Positions 1 to 9,189 of a stretch of DNA of 64,000 nucleotides are shown here, one piece after another. The notes under the pieces are model-generated. The model searched no databases, was not told where the DNA came from, and saw only the letters and a program-made list of their open reading frames with translations. This DNA comes from DATJFQ01 sp035492775. Lineage in GTDB: Bacteria; Acidobacteriota; Vicinamibacteria; Vicinamibacterales; 2-12-FULL-66-21. The translations under genes were made by a program, and so were the position numbers. How positions within the stretch are numbered: the stretch's first letter is position 1; every line of letters begins with the position of its first letter. The stretch covers positions 16,846 to 80,845 of the forward strand of contig DATJIW010000016.1 of the NCBI GenBank assembly GCA_035492775.1, read 5' to 3'.

Positions 1-1
1 G

Positions 2-643
2 GACGTGCGCCGGATCACTCACTGGGGCATCACGCCGCAGACGGGCGTCCCGATGGCAGCGCCTGGCAAATACCAGGTACGCTTTACGGTAGACGGACAG
101 CAGTACACCAAGCCGTTCCAGGTGCTGAAGGATCCGGCGGTGGAGACATCCGACGCCGATCTGCAGCTCTCGATGAACACTCAGGTCCAGATCCGCGACG
201 CGATCACGCAGACGTCGAACATGGTCAACCAGATGGAGATCTGGCGGAAGCAGATTGAGGATCAGATCAAGGCCAACCAGGGCAAGGCCGACGTAGTGAA
301 GCCGCTCGAGGACATGAACAAGCGGATCCTCGACGTGGAACTGCAGCTCGTGTCGCGGTCCGAGATGCTGAGCGATGACAAGTACTTCCCTGAAGCCTAC
401 AAGGCGTACATGAATCTCATCTGGCTGAGCGGCGGCGTCGGACAGGGCGCGAGCGACGAAGCGGGGTCAATCGACTACAGGCCGACCGATACGCAGATGA
501 AGGTCTTCTCGGTGATTCAGGGCGACGTCGAGAAGGCGGAAGGCGGCTACCTGAGGCTGCTCAGGACCGAAGTGCCGGCATTCAACAAGCAGATGTCAGG
601 AAAAATTGCGCCGATCACCGACACGCTCCCCGGCGCGAAGTAA
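2..643 (+). CDS. C-terminal part of a secreted sortilin/BNR-repeat (VPS10-like) protein, truncated by the window start
   Basis: The frame is open to the left edge, so the true start lies outside the window. The visible 213 residues begin with a beta-rich stretch (GKYQVRFTVDGQQYTKPFQVLKDP, residues about 22-45), the membrane-distal domain that closes many acidobacterial sortilin-like or exo-sialidase-like proteins. A charged, helical, probably coiled-coil tail of about 150 residues follows. No propeller (BNR Asp-box) repeats are visible because the N-terminal part is missing. The gene ends 4 bases before the convergent glpD stop with no terminator between. Family assignment is by resemblance of the C-terminal domain only; substrate unknown. 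Confidence 0.6.
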   Translation, partial: DVRRITHWGITPQTGVPMAAPGKYQVRFTVDGQQYTKPFQVLKDPAVETSDADLQLSMNTQVQIRDAITQTSNMVNQMEIWRKQIEDQIKANQGKADVVKPLEDMNKRILDVELQLVSRSEMLSDDKYFPEAYKAYMNLIWLSGGVGQGASDEAGSIDYRPTDTQMKVFSVIQGDVEKAEGGYLRLLRTEVPAFNKQMSGKIAPITDTLPGAK

Positions 644-646
644 GCG

Positions 647-2266
647 TCAGATTCGATAGAACCGATCGACCGCCGCAATCTCCGCGTTGCGGCGGTCGGC
701 GTCCCAGCCCAGGATGTCCGCGGCGACTCTCGCCATCGCCGCGACCATCGCTTCGCCAGGATGTCCGGCGCTCCCGCGCTCAGTGCGGCGGATGGCGATG
801 TCGCTCAGCGTGCACGCCATCTCGTCGCGGATCACGTAGACGATCTCCGCTCCAATCGTTGGTTCGCCGGGAACGAGCGGCATCCGCCACTCGCTATGCT
901 CCGCCATGAGCCTGATGATCTGGGCGCAGCGGTCGCCGTAGATCGACGTCAGATGCCTGATCATCGGCGGAGCGAGCTCGAGTCCCACCGCGCGTGCCGT
1001 TTCGATTGCCAGCGCTTCATGATCCGCGATTCCCGCTCCGGGCAGGGGAGCGGCGTCGGTGCGCGACGGCGCGATGGAGCGTCCGAGCCGGCGCGCCGCC
1101 GCGTTGACTGCGTGAGACGCGACGCCCCGTGCGGTCGTGTATTTGATCCCGACGACCGTCATCGAGCCAGGTGCGCCGGACGCCGCGTGATCCAGAATCT
1201 GCGGCGCCGCGAGCAGGTCGGGACGGCCGCCCTGGCCGCGGCGTGCGGGGACCACTCCGCAGTGGACGAGGGTCACATCGTTACGCTGCAGGCTCAGTCG
1301 GGGAAACGTGGCATTGACTTCGGAGAGGAACCGTTCGACGTCGCGCTGTTCCGGAGGGCAGTCGCCGGGCTGCTTGAACTCAGCCGATTGTCCGGTGCCG
1401 ACGAGCGCCCGCCCTTTCCAGGGTGTCAACGTCAGCATCCTGCCCTCGCGCGAGGGCGCCGCGAGAGCGATGTCGCTGGCCGGACGCGTCGTCACCAGAT
1501 TCATAGCCTGGAGCAGCAGGAATTCGCCGGACACGCCAAAACGCCGCATCAAATCGCCGGCGCAGGCGCCTGATGCGTTGATCGTGAGGCGGGCGCCCAC
1601 GTCGTACGGCTCTCCAGTCAGCACATCACGGACGCGCATACCCCTGATCGCGGCTCCCTGCCGGATCGGCTCGAGCGCTTCCACGTAGTTCGCGAGCCGC
1701 GCCCCATGGGCGTCTGCGGCGGCCGCGAAGGCGAGCGCGAGCCGATCGGTGTCCACGATCTGGTAGTCGTACCACATCGCACCGCCTGTGAGGCCGTCTT
1801 CGCGGACGCCGGGGAACAGCTTCAGCGTTGCCGCTTTCGAGACGAGCCGTGCCGCGGGGAGGTGCAGTTCGGGCTCGACGTCCTGGTTGCGATGGCGCCC
1901 GAGCCACGCGTCGACCTTGAATGCGGCGCGCATCGCAAGACGGTTCCGCAGCACGGATCGATACGTGCCGATGATGAAGGGCAGCGGCCGCAGCAGTCGC
2001 GGCGCCATGCGTGCGAGCGCGCGGCGCTCGCCAATGGATTCGCGCGACCGGCCCACGTGTCCCGTCTGCAGCGCACGCAGGCCGCCGTGGGCGGTTTTCT
2101 GATGATTGAACGATGCAGCGGCCGCGAAATCTCCTCGTTCGACGAGCGCGACGCTCAGCCCGCGGCTCGCGGCATCGTAGGCAATAGCGAGACCGTAGAT
2201 GCCGCCGCCAATAATCAGGATGTCGTGCTCGCGGCTCGTGAGCGCCGCGACTTCGCGAGGACGCAT
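647..2266 (-). CDS. glpD: FAD-dependent glycerol-3-phosphate dehydrogenase
   Basis: Oxidises sn-glycerol-3-phosphate to dihydroxyacetone phosphate at the inner membrane, passing electrons through FAD to quinone. The N-terminus carries the dinucleotide-binding motif GGGIYGLAIAYDAASRG followed by the acidic VERGDF, then the family-typical NHQKTAHGGLRALQTG stretch. The C-terminal third fits the helical DAO_C domain of this family. From the ATG at 2264-2266 it is 539 residues, usual for GlpD. A longer reading from 2311 adds 15 residues but would overlap the divergent methyltransferase start at 2301, so the shorter start is preferred. No glpK or glpF is nearby, so the glycerol or phospholipid source is not indicated by context. 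Confidence 0.88.
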   Translation of the reverse strand: MRPREVAALTSREHDILIIGGGIYGLAIAYDAASRGLSVALVERGDFAAAASFNHQKTAHGGLRALQTGHVGRSRESIGERRALARMAPRLLRPLPFIIGTYRSVLRNRLAMRAAFKVDAWLGRHRNQDVEPELHLPAARLVSKAATLKLFPGVREDGLTGGAMWYDYQIVDTDRLALAFAAAADAHGARLANYVEALEPIRQGAAIRGMRVRDVLTGEPYDVGARLTINASGACAGDLMRRFGVSGEFLLLQAMNLVTTRPASDIALAAPSREGRMLTLTPWKGRALVGTGQSAEFKQPGDCPPEQRDVERFLSEVNATFPRLSLQRNDVTLVHCGVVPARRGQGGRPDLLAAPQILDHAASGAPGSMTVVGIKYTTARGVASHAVNAAARRLGRSIAPSRTDAAPLPGAGIADHEALAIETARAVGLELAPPMIRHLTSIYGDRCAQIIRLMAEHSEWRMPLVPGEPTIGAEIVYVIRDEMACTLSDIAIRRTERGSAGHPGEAMVAAMARVAADILGWDADRRNAEIAAVDRFYRI

Positions 2267-2300
2267 GGGCAGACGGCTTATCTTATAGTAGGCGGAATCG

Positions 2301-3059
2301 ATGCCCGACAATGCCGCGGTCCGACACTACTGGGATGCCCACATCCACGATCTCGACGTCTCCACCGCCACACCGGGCACGCCGCAGTTTTTCCAGGATC
2401 TCGATCAATATCACTTCGAGAAACTGCATCATCTTCCGCGCCTGATCGATTTTGACGGCTACCGCGGTCGGAAGGTGCTCGACGTGGGCTGCGGTGCGGG
2501 CACCGATCTCGCTCGATTCGCCCGGGGCGGCGCCGATGCGACCGGCGTCGATATTTCGGCATCCGCTATTGCGCTGGCGAAAGCGAATTTTGCACAGCAG
2601 GGGCTCGTTGCGGATCTTCGGGACGCCGATGGCGAGCACCTGCCGTTTGCCGACGACACGTTCGACCTCGTCTATGCGCACGGAGTGGTCCAGTACACGG
2701 CTGACAGCCGGGCGCTGGTCGACGAGTGCCGTCGCGTCTTGAAACCCGGGGGCCTGGCGGTTTTTCAGGCGTACAACCGGATCTCCTGGCTGAACGCCCT
2801 CTCGAAGTTGATGAAAGTCGGCCTCGAGCACGAGGACGCGCCGGTACTGAAGAAGTACAGCATCTCGGAATTCCGCTCGCTGCTCGACGGCTTCGCCGAC
2901 GTCCGCATCGTCGAGGAGCGCTTCCCGGTCAAGTCGCGGTTACACGGCGGCTGGAAAGGCATGGTGTTCAACACGTTATTCGTCGGCACCTTCAATATGC
3001 TGCCGCGTGCGTGGGTTCGCCGGTTCGGGTGGCACCTGCTCGCGTTCTGCCGCAAATGA
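2301..3059 (+). CDS. Class I SAM-dependent methyltransferase
   Basis: A 252-residue Rossmann-type methyltransferase. SAM-binding motif I is VLDVGCGAGTDLARFA (about residues 54-69), the acidic ribose-binding residue lies in ATGVDIS, and the post-motifs LPFADDTFDLVYAHGVVQYT and CRRVLKPGGLAVFQAYNR are typical of UbiE/Methyltransf_11 enzymes. The C-terminal 80 residues (aromatic, basic) probably form the acceptor-specific cap. Its stop overlaps the start of the DapF-like gene (ATGA), so the two are translationally coupled. Substrate not identifiable; a lipid or quinone acceptor is possible but unsupported. Confidence 0.82.
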   Translation: MPDNAAVRHYWDAHIHDLDVSTATPGTPQFFQDLDQYHFEKLHHLPRLIDFDGYRGRKVLDVGCGAGTDLARFARGGADATGVDISASAIALAKANFAQQGLVADLRDADGEHLPFADDTFDLVYAHGVVQYTADSRALVDECRRVLKPGGLAVFQAYNRISWLNALSKLMKVGLEHEDAPVLKKYSISEFRSLLDGFADVRIVEERFPVKSRLHGGWKGMVFNTLFVGTFNMLPRAWVRRFGWHLLAFCRK

Positions 3060-3844
3060 CGATTGTCAAAGCGCACGCATACGGCAACGACTTCATCCTT
3101 GCTTCAGACGCCGATATCCAGGCGTCGGCGGACCGCGCAGCGCTGACGCGGATCCTGTGCGACCGCCACCGCGGCATTGGCGCCGACGGCGTCATCTTCC
3201 ACCGCGCGACCGCGGGTGGCGCGGCGATGGACCTCCTCAACGCGGACGGCAGCTACTCGGAGGTCTCCGGCAACGGCGTCCGTTGCCTCGCCGCCTGGAT
3301 CGCACGCCAGCGAAGCCTGTCGCCGGGTGCCTCGGTGTTGATCCAGACCGACGCGGGCGCCAAGTCGCTCGAGTTGCTTGCAATCGAAGGCTCGCGCCAT
3401 ACCTTTCGCGCGGCCATGGGACATCCTGAACAGGTATCCAGACGAACGATTGCGCTCGACGGCACTTCCGTCGATGTGGTGACCCTTCGCGTCGGGAATC
3501 CCCAATGCGTTGTCCTCGGCGCGTTGTCGACCGAGCGACTGCACCGCATTGCCGGTCCGCTTGCCGTCCACCCGTCGTTCCCGGCTGGAACGAACGTAGA
3601 GCTTGCAAGCGTTGAATCGCCGGAGCGCGTACGCATCCTGATCTGGGAACGCGGCGTCGGTCCGACGGAGGCCTCGGGGACGGGCGCCTGTGCGGCGGCG
3701 GTCGCGTCAATCGAGTACGGCGGCGCCTCTCGCGACCTCGAGGTGGTGTCCCCCGGCGGCGCGCAGCGTGTCGAGTGGCGTGCCGACGGTCTCTACCTCA
3801 CCGGCTGGGCCGAACTGCTGTTCGAAGGCGCTTGGCTGGCGTAA
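3056..3844 (+). CDS. dapF: Diaminopimelate epimerase family protein with both catalytic Cys replaced by Ser
   Basis: Full-length (262 aa) member of the DapF fold. Conserved landmarks are present: YGNDFI (residues 9-14), DRHRGIGADGV, LNADGS, GNPQCV, and WERGVGPTE before the second active-site loop. In characterised DapF the catalytic acid/base pair are cysteines in CGNG and ACGSG; here those positions read SGNGVRC (Ser71, codon 3266-3268) and ASGTGAC (Ser207, codon 3674-3676). The substrate-binding scaffold is therefore kept while both proton-transferring thiols are absent. It is the only lysine/peptidoglycan-precursor-type gene here and is coupled to the upstream methyltransferase by ATGA overlap. 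It could be a lineage-specific DapF variant or a related isomerase; the symbol reflects family, not proven activity. Confidence 0.75.
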   Translation: MTIVKAHAYGNDFILASDADIQASADRAALTRILCDRHRGIGADGVIFHRATAGGAAMDLLNADGSYSEVSGNGVRCLAAWIARQRSLSPGASVLIQTDAGAKSLELLAIEGSRHTFRAAMGHPEQVSRRTIALDGTSVDVVTLRVGNPQCVVLGALSTERLHRIAGPLAVHPSFPAGTNVELASVESPERVRILIWERGVGPTEASGTGACAAAVASIEYGGASRDLEVVSPGGAQRVEWRADGLYLTGWAELLFEGAWLA

Positions 3845-3845
3845 G

Positions 3846-4415
3846 TCAGCGTCGTCGCTTCGGAGGGTGCTGCACCATGGCATCAACAGCGACGATGGCT
3901 TTGTCGAGCTTTTCGCGTACTCCATCGAGCGCCGTCAGCGCGTCCTTGTAGTTTTTCATTGTGACCGCTGTGCCTGATTTTTGCAGTTGCGCGCGCGTCT
4001 CGTCGAGCGTCGCGCGTGCCTGGCGAAGCTCGCGGGGAGGAACATGCGCGGCTTCTGCGGCGGCGAGGCGGGTATCGAGCAGCTGCGTTCGTGCGAGCAG
4101 CGTGGTGATGCGCGTCTCCGCATCACTGCGCGCCTTGGCCTGGCCGTCGGCGGCCGCGCTCGCCGCGGCTTTCGCGCGCTCGCGCGCATCGAGCGCGTAG
4201 CTGAGCGCCTGACGGTAATCGCGCTGGTCGACGGCCTCGTGCGCTTTCTGCAACGACGCGGTTGCCGCCGTGTAGTCGTCCGGCGCGTACTGATCGGCGC
4301 CCGCCGCCCGCGCGGTGTCCACGGCGCCCTGTGCCTGATCAATCTCCTTCTGCGGCGGCTCGGAGCATCCGAAGATGCACACGAGCACGGCTCCGGCGAC
4401 GATCAGGCGACGCAC
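3846..4415 (-). CDS. Small helical lipoprotein (DUF4398-like)
   Basis: 189 residues from the GTG at 4413-4415, which places a signal sequence (VRRLIVAGAVLVCIFGC) with a lipobox cysteine at residue 17 right at the N-terminus. Longer in-frame starts give only Arg-rich shadow sequence. The mature part is Ala/Arg/Asp-rich and almost entirely helical, with TPR-like spacing (DQRDYRQALSYALDARERAKAA) resembling DUF4398 periplasmic lipoproteins. No catalytic motif. It converges on the dapF-like gene one base away and diverges from radC 29 bp away. Function unknown; probably an outer-membrane-anchored periplasmic scaffold. Confidence 0.62.
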   Translation of the reverse strand: MRRLIVAGAVLVCIFGCSEPPQKEIDQAQGAVDTARAAGADQYAPDDYTAATASLQKAHEAVDQRDYRQALSYALDARERAKAAASAAADGQAKARSDAETRITTLLARTQLLDTRLAAAEAAHVPPRELRQARATLDETRAQLQKSGTAVTMKNYKDALTALDGVREKLDKAIVAVDAMVQHPPKRRR

Positions 4416-4444
4416 GCCGGAAGTATAGCAACGATTGATGTAGC

Positions 4445-5113
4445 ATGAAGAGAATCGAGCCGCACGATCGCCCGCGCGAGAAGCTCGAACGCATGGGTGC
4501 GGGGAGTCTCGGCGACAACGAGTTGATCGCGCTCGTGCTCGGACACGGCGCCGCGAAGAGCGGCGCGCTCGATCTCGCGAACGACGTGCTGACCGCCGTC
4601 GGCGGGCTGCACGGGCTTGCACGCGCGTCGGCCGACGAGCTCCGGTGCGTGTCCGGCATCGGCGCCGCCCGCGCCTCGCAACTGCTCGCGGCAGTCGAGG
4701 CCGGCCGCCGGACGCTCGTGCGGGGCCGTCGCGAGCGGCCGCAGATTATCGAACCGCGGAACGTCGCCGACCTTCTCATCCCGCAGTTCGGCAGCAAGCG
4801 GGTCGAGCACTTCGGCGTGCTCCTGCTCGATACGAAACATCGTGTCATGCGTACGTCCGTCGTGTCGATCGGATCGCTCGACGCGAGCGTCGTCCACCCG
4901 CGGGAGGTGTTCCGCGAAGCGACGACCGTCGGAGCAGCGGCGATCGTGCTCTTCCACAACCATCCCTCGGGCGATCCGGCGCCGAGCAGGGACGACGTGG
5001 CGCTGACCGAGCGGCTGGTGCGCGCGGGAGAGTTGATGGGGATACACGTGCTCGACCACGTGATCGTGGCGGAAAACCGGTTCTACAGCATGCGCGAGCG
5101 GAAAGACCTCTAA
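4445..5113 (+). CDS. radC: RadC family JAMM/MPN domain protein
   Basis: 222 residues. The N-terminal half has a helix-hairpin-helix (CVSGIGAARASQLLAA) and the usual RadC opening (PREKLERMGAGSLGDNELIALVL). The C-terminal JAMM metalloprotease-like domain has the complete zinc-site signature HNHPSGDPAPSRDD (His171, His173, Asp184). Despite the historical name, the biochemical role of RadC is not settled; a recombination or DNA-processing link is from the literature, not from this sequence. It overlaps larC by one base (TAATG). Confidence 0.9.
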   Translation: MKRIEPHDRPREKLERMGAGSLGDNELIALVLGHGAAKSGALDLANDVLTAVGGLHGLARASADELRCVSGIGAARASQLLAAVEAGRRTLVRGRRERPQIIEPRNVADLLIPQFGSKRVEHFGVLLLDTKHRVMRTSVVSIGSLDASVVHPREVFREATTVGAAAIVLFHNHPSGDPAPSRDDVALTERLVRAGELMGIHVLDHVIVAENRFYSMRERKDL

Positions 5114-6297
5114 TGCTCTATTTCGACTGTTTTTCAGGCGCTTCGGGCGACATGATTCTCGGGGCGTTCCTGGATCTCGGGTTGCCGCTCGAAGGCCTGA
5201 GGGCGGCACTCGGCAGCCTCGCGATCGAGCACGGGCCCATCGCGACCGACCGTGTGAAGCGGGCGGGGGTCACAGCCACCAAGTTCCAGGTAAGTGCGGC
5301 CGCCGACAGCGGCCAGGCGGATGGCCACAAGCATTACCACCTGAAGCACATCGTTGCCGCAATCCGGCGATCGGCTCTCTCGCCCGAAAACCAGGAGCGC
5401 GCCGTTGGCCTGTTCGAGCGGCTCGCCGAAGCAGAGGCTTCGATCCACGGAACGCCGATCGACAAGGTGCACCTCCATGAAGTCGGCGCGCTCGACTCGA
5501 TCATCGACATCGTCGGCGCCGTCTATGCGTTCGACTGGTTTGGAACCCGCGACGTCGTCGCCTCGCCGTTGAACGTGGGAGGCGGCACCGTCGAATGCGC
5601 CCACGGAACGTTTCCGGTTCCGGCGCCGGCAACGGCGCGTCTGCTGGCCGGCGTGCCGATCTATGGCAAGGGGACGATGGAGATGGTCACGCCTACCGGC
5701 GCGCTGCTGCTTACGGGCTACGCGCGGGAATGGGGCGAGATACCGGTGATGTCGGTCGAGCGGATCGGCTACGGCGCGGGCGACCGCGATCCGAAAGGCA
5801 CCCCCAACGTGCTGCGAATCATGCAGGGCACGCGCGCGGAGGCGTCTGATACGGAGCGTATCGTCAAGCTCGAATGCGAGGTCGACGACATGAATCCTCA
5901 ACTGTTCGGGCCGCTGATGAACGCGCTGCTCGCCGCCGGTGCGCACGACGTTTATTACACGCCCGTGCAGATGAAGAAGAACCGGCCCGGGACGCTCGTC
6001 ACCGTCATCGCGCGTCCGGACCTGCGGGAGGCGTTGACAAGCGTGTTGTTCAGGGAATCCACGAGCATCGGCATCCGGCATGAGGAGATGGCCCGCACGT
6101 GCCTCGAGCGCGTAATCCAGACCGTTGACACACCGTATGGAACCATCCGCGTCAAGGTGGCGCGACGCGACGGCCGCGTCCTGAACGTCGCACCGGAATT
6201 CGATGATTGCGTGCGCGCCGCCGGAGAGCACGGGGCCTCTGTGAAGGACGTGCAGGCCACGGCCGTCGCCGCCGGCTTCGCTGCGCGCACCAGTTAG
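5113..6297 (+). CDS. larC: LarC, nickel-pincer cofactor biosynthesis (nickel insertion)
   Basis: 394 residues opening with MLYFDCFSGASGDMILGAFLDLG, the LarC family signature, and carrying HLHEVGALDSIIDIVGAVYAFD and GTLVTVIARPDL. LarC inserts nickel into the pincer nucleotide used by lactate racemase and other LarA-type racemases. In some species LarC is made by a programmed frameshift between larC1 and larC2; here it is one uninterrupted frame. LarB, LarE and LarA are not in the window. Coupled to radC by TAATG. Confidence 0.88.
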   Translation: MLYFDCFSGASGDMILGAFLDLGLPLEGLRAALGSLAIEHGPIATDRVKRAGVTATKFQVSAAADSGQADGHKHYHLKHIVAAIRRSALSPENQERAVGLFERLAEAEASIHGTPIDKVHLHEVGALDSIIDIVGAVYAFDWFGTRDVVASPLNVGGGTVECAHGTFPVPAPATARLLAGVPIYGKGTMEMVTPTGALLLTGYAREWGEIPVMSVERIGYGAGDRDPKGTPNVLRIMQGTRAEASDTERIVKLECEVDDMNPQLFGPLMNALLAAGAHDVYYTPVQMKKNRPGTLVTVIARPDLREALTSVLFRESTSIGIRHEEMARTCLERVIQTVDTPYGTIRVKVARRDGRVLNVAPEFDDCVRAAGEHGASVKDVQATAVAAGFAARTS

Positions 6298-6332
6298 ACG
6301 CCGAACTCCCGACTGCAATTAAAATCGTTCAG

Positions 6333-8261
6333 ATGTCCAGGTTCTATCTGACGACGGCGATCGACTACGTGAACAGCCGGCCGCACCTGGGCACCGCCTA
6401 CGAGAAGATTACGGCGGATGCCATTGCGCGGTATCACCGGCTGGACGGCGTCGACACGCACTTCGTCATGGGCAACGACGAACATTCGCAGAACGTGTAT
6501 CGCCGCGCCCGTGAACTGGGCCTCGATCCGCTCGCGTACTGCGATCGGATGGAATCGGAGTTCCGATCGGTCTGGGATCTGCTGGACGTCTCGTACGACG
6601 ACTTCATCCGCACGACCCAGCCGCGGCATCGCGTGGCCGTCCAGGAACTGGTGCGCCGCATTGCTGCGCGCGGGGACGTTTACGAAGGCTTCTACGAAGG
6701 GTGGTATTGCGTCGGGTGCGAAGCGTTCAAGCAGGAAAAGGACCTCGTCGACGGCAAATGCCCGCTGCACAGCACGGTCGAGTGGATTAAGGAGAAGAAC
6801 CACTTCTTCCGGCTCTCCGCGTACCGGGATCGGCTGCTCGAGCATTTCCGGGCGCATCCGGAATTCCTCCAGCCGGAAATCCGGCGCAACGAGATCCTGC
6901 GGCTGCTCGAAGCGGGCCTGGAGGACATCTCGATCAGCCGCGCCGGGCAGGCCTGGGGCATTCCGCTGCCGCAGGATCCGCGCAGTGTCACCTACGTGTG
7001 GTTCGACGCGCTGATCAACTACGCGTCGGCAGTGGGATTCGGATCCGACGAGGCGCTGTTCGAGCGATGGTGGCCGGCCGACCTTCACATCATCGGCAAG
7101 GACATCACGCGCTTCCACACGGTGATCTGGCCGGCGATGCTGATGAGCGCGGAGATCGCGCTGCCGCGGCAGGTCTTCGGTCACGGCTTCATCACCGTCG
7201 ACGGCCAGCGGATGAGCAAATCGCTCGGCAACGTCGTCGATCCCGTGGACGCGGCGCAGCGGCTCGGCGTCGATCCGCTTCGCCTGTATCTGATCAAAGA
7301 GGTCACCTATGGCGGCGACCCGGATTTCTCCTGGTCCCGCTTTCAGGAACGCTACAACGTCGATCTCGCAAACAATCTCGGCAATCTCGTGAGCCGCTTG
7401 TCCGCGATGGCCGAGAAGTACCGCGGCAGCGTTCTGCGGCCGGCTGAATCGCCGGGCCGTCTCGCTCGTGTCGCGTCGGATGCGCTCGACGAGTACCGGG
7501 CGGGGATGGGCGGAGCCGTACCGATGCTCGAGCGCGGCACGGCGGCAGCCTTCAGCATCGTCGACGCCGCGAATGAGTTCATCGCGGAAACGGAACCCTG
7601 GGCGCTTGCGCGAGACGAGTCGAAGGCGGGGCGTCTCGACCAGGTGCTGTTCGACGTCGCGGAGGCGATCCGCGTCGCGGGGATTCTGCTCGAACCCTTC
7701 ATCCCGAAATCCGCGCGCGAGATCCGCCGCCGCGTCGATGCGGATGACTCGACGCTGCTCGCGCATGCCGCATGGCGCAACCAGGGTGAGCGGCGGATTC
7801 AGAAGGGCCCGGCCTTGTGGCCGCGGCTCGAGAACGCCAACAAGACCGGGAGCATTACCGTGGACACACAGGACAAACTGCCGCAGCCGGCACCGGCGCC
7901 AGCCGCACCGCCCGCCGCCGCTCCATCCGTCGACACCCGCATCACCATCGACGACTTCATGAAGATCGATCTTCGAGTCGCCAAGGTTCTCGCGGCCGAG
8001 AAAGTGCCGAACTCTCGGAAGCTGATGAAGCTCTCGATCGATGTCGGGACCGAACAGCGGACGGTCGTCGCGGGCATCGCCGAGGCGTACGAGCCGGAGC
8101 AGCTCGTCGGACGGACAGTTGGCATCGTGTTCAACCTCAAGCCTGCCAAGCTGATGGGGATCGAATCGAACGGCATGGTCCTGGCGGCGAGTCCCGACGG
8201 CGGCAAACCGACACTCGTCAGTTTCGAGAACGAGGTCCCGCCCGGATCGCGGATTCGCTGA
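6333..8261 (+). CDS. metG: Methionyl-tRNA synthetase with fused C-terminal tRNA-binding domain
   Basis: Charges tRNA-Met in the cytoplasm. 642 residues from ATG 6333-6335. The class I HIGH-type signature is PHLGTAYEKI near the N-terminus and the KMSKS loop is RMSKSLG. An insert with CVGC and CPLH (YCVGCEAFKQEKDLVDG) is the metal-binding connective peptide of the Thermus-like type. After a Pro/Ala linker (about residues 520-535), the last 110 residues form an EMAP/Trbp111-type OB-fold (TIDDFMKIDLRVAKVLAAE, VGIVFNLKPAKLMGIESNGM). Longer upstream in-frame sequence is larC shadow. Good conservation; no anomalies. Confidence 0.95.
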   Translation: MSRFYLTTAIDYVNSRPHLGTAYEKITADAIARYHRLDGVDTHFVMGNDEHSQNVYRRARELGLDPLAYCDRMESEFRSVWDLLDVSYDDFIRTTQPRHRVAVQELVRRIAARGDVYEGFYEGWYCVGCEAFKQEKDLVDGKCPLHSTVEWIKEKNHFFRLSAYRDRLLEHFRAHPEFLQPEIRRNEILRLLEAGLEDISISRAGQAWGIPLPQDPRSVTYVWFDALINYASAVGFGSDEALFERWWPADLHIIGKDITRFHTVIWPAMLMSAEIALPRQVFGHGFITVDGQRMSKSLGNVVDPVDAAQRLGVDPLRLYLIKEVTYGGDPDFSWSRFQERYNVDLANNLGNLVSRLSAMAEKYRGSVLRPAESPGRLARVASDALDEYRAGMGGAVPMLERGTAAAFSIVDAANEFIAETEPWALARDESKAGRLDQVLFDVAEAIRVAGILLEPFIPKSAREIRRRVDADDSTLLAHAAWRNQGERRIQKGPALWPRLENANKTGSITVDTQDKLPQPAPAPAAPPAAAPSVDTRITIDDFMKIDLRVAKVLAAEKVPNSRKLMKLSIDVGTEQRTVVAGIAEAYEPEQLVGRTVGIVFNLKPAKLMGIESNGMVLAASPDGGKPTLVSFENEVPPGSRIR

Positions 8262-8332
8262 ACCAGTTGTCAGTCGCCAGTCGTCGGTGTCGCTGGGCCG
8301 GCTTCTGCCGTTCGGCGGCACCGGGACTGGAT

Positions 8333-9133
8333 ATGTCCATGATCGACAGTCACTGTCACCTTGCGGACGAGGCGTTCGAGCCGGATCTCGACGCGGTGAT
8401 TGAACGCGCCTGTCAGGCGGGCATCGAGCGCGCGCTGTGCATTCTCGCTGCCGGTGACGAAGCAGAGGCGGTGCGGGCGGCGCGGGTCCTGGAACGATGG
8501 CCCGCGGTTCGATTTGCGACGGGCGTCCACCCCCACAACGCGGGCGCTTTCGACGGACACCCCGCGGATGCAGTCGAGACCACGCGCGCGCACGCGCGGA
8601 AGTTCGATGCATGCGCGGTCGGGGAAATTGGCCTCGACTATCACTACGACTTCGCGTCACGGCCGGTGCAGCAGGAGGTGTTTGCGGCCCAGATTGCGCT
8701 GGCGGTGCGGGCGGGTCTGCCGGTCATTATTCACACGCGGGAGGCGACGGACGACACCTTCGCGATTCTTCGCGAGGCCGGCTCCGCGGTCCGCGGGGTG
8801 TTTCACTGCTTCACAGGTGACGCGGCGATGGCACGCCGCGCGCTCGACATCGATTTCTACGTCTCGTTCGCCGGCATCCTCACCTTCCCCAAAGCGGTTG
8901 ACCTTCGCGAGGCGGCCCGTATCATCCCGGAAGACCGGCTGCTCGTCGAGACGGACTCGCCGTATCTTGCGCCGGTGCCGCACCGCGGGAAGCGTAATGA
9001 GCCGTCATTCGTGCCGCGGGTGCTGGACGTGCTCGCCGAGACGCGCGGAACGGAGGCCGCCGCGCTCGAGGCGTCGGTTGCGCGGAACTTTACTCGGCTG
9101 TTCGGCCCAAATCACGCGGCTAGAACGGCTTAG
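8333..9133 (+). CDS. tatD: TatD family metal-dependent hydrolase
   Basis: 266 residues from ATG 8333-8335 (a second ATG lies two codons later). A TIM-barrel amidohydrolase relative with the metal-binding IDSHCHL at the N-terminus, VGEIGLDYHYD, VIIHTREA, GVFHCFTGD and the final ETDSPYLAPVPHRGKRNEP. TatD proteins act as 3'-5' DNA exonucleases in repair; the YcfH/TatD subgroup is not separable by eye. The 72 bp upstream contain a degenerate GTCAGTC-type microrepeat. Found directly after metG, a common pairing in bacteria. Confidence 0.93.
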   Translation: MSMIDSHCHLADEAFEPDLDAVIERACQAGIERALCILAAGDEAEAVRAARVLERWPAVRFATGVHPHNAGAFDGHPADAVETTRAHARKFDACAVGEIGLDYHYDFASRPVQQEVFAAQIALAVRAGLPVIIHTREATDDTFAILREAGSAVRGVFHCFTGDAAMARRALDIDFYVSFAGILTFPKAVDLREAARIIPEDRLLVETDSPYLAPVPHRGKRNEPSFVPRVLDVLAETRGTEAAALEASVARNFTRLFGPNHAARTA

Positions 9134-9189
9134 CGCGTTGACACCGTCGCGCCTGCTCCGATACTGTTAAGCGACGAGCGCGCATTCCT

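Noticed and set aside
4445..5113. RadC as an anti-restriction or mobile-element protein
   Set aside because: Context is housekeeping (larC, metG) and length is that of chromosomal RadC; nothing marks it as mobile.
4645..6297. Longer in-frame starts for larC running back through radC
   Set aside because: The conserved LarC N-terminus begins at 5113; upstream residues are a frame shadow of radC.
6294..8660. A minus-strand open frame of about 788 codons opposite metG and tatD
   Set aside because: Same cause; no domain or start signal, and both sense genes are well conserved.
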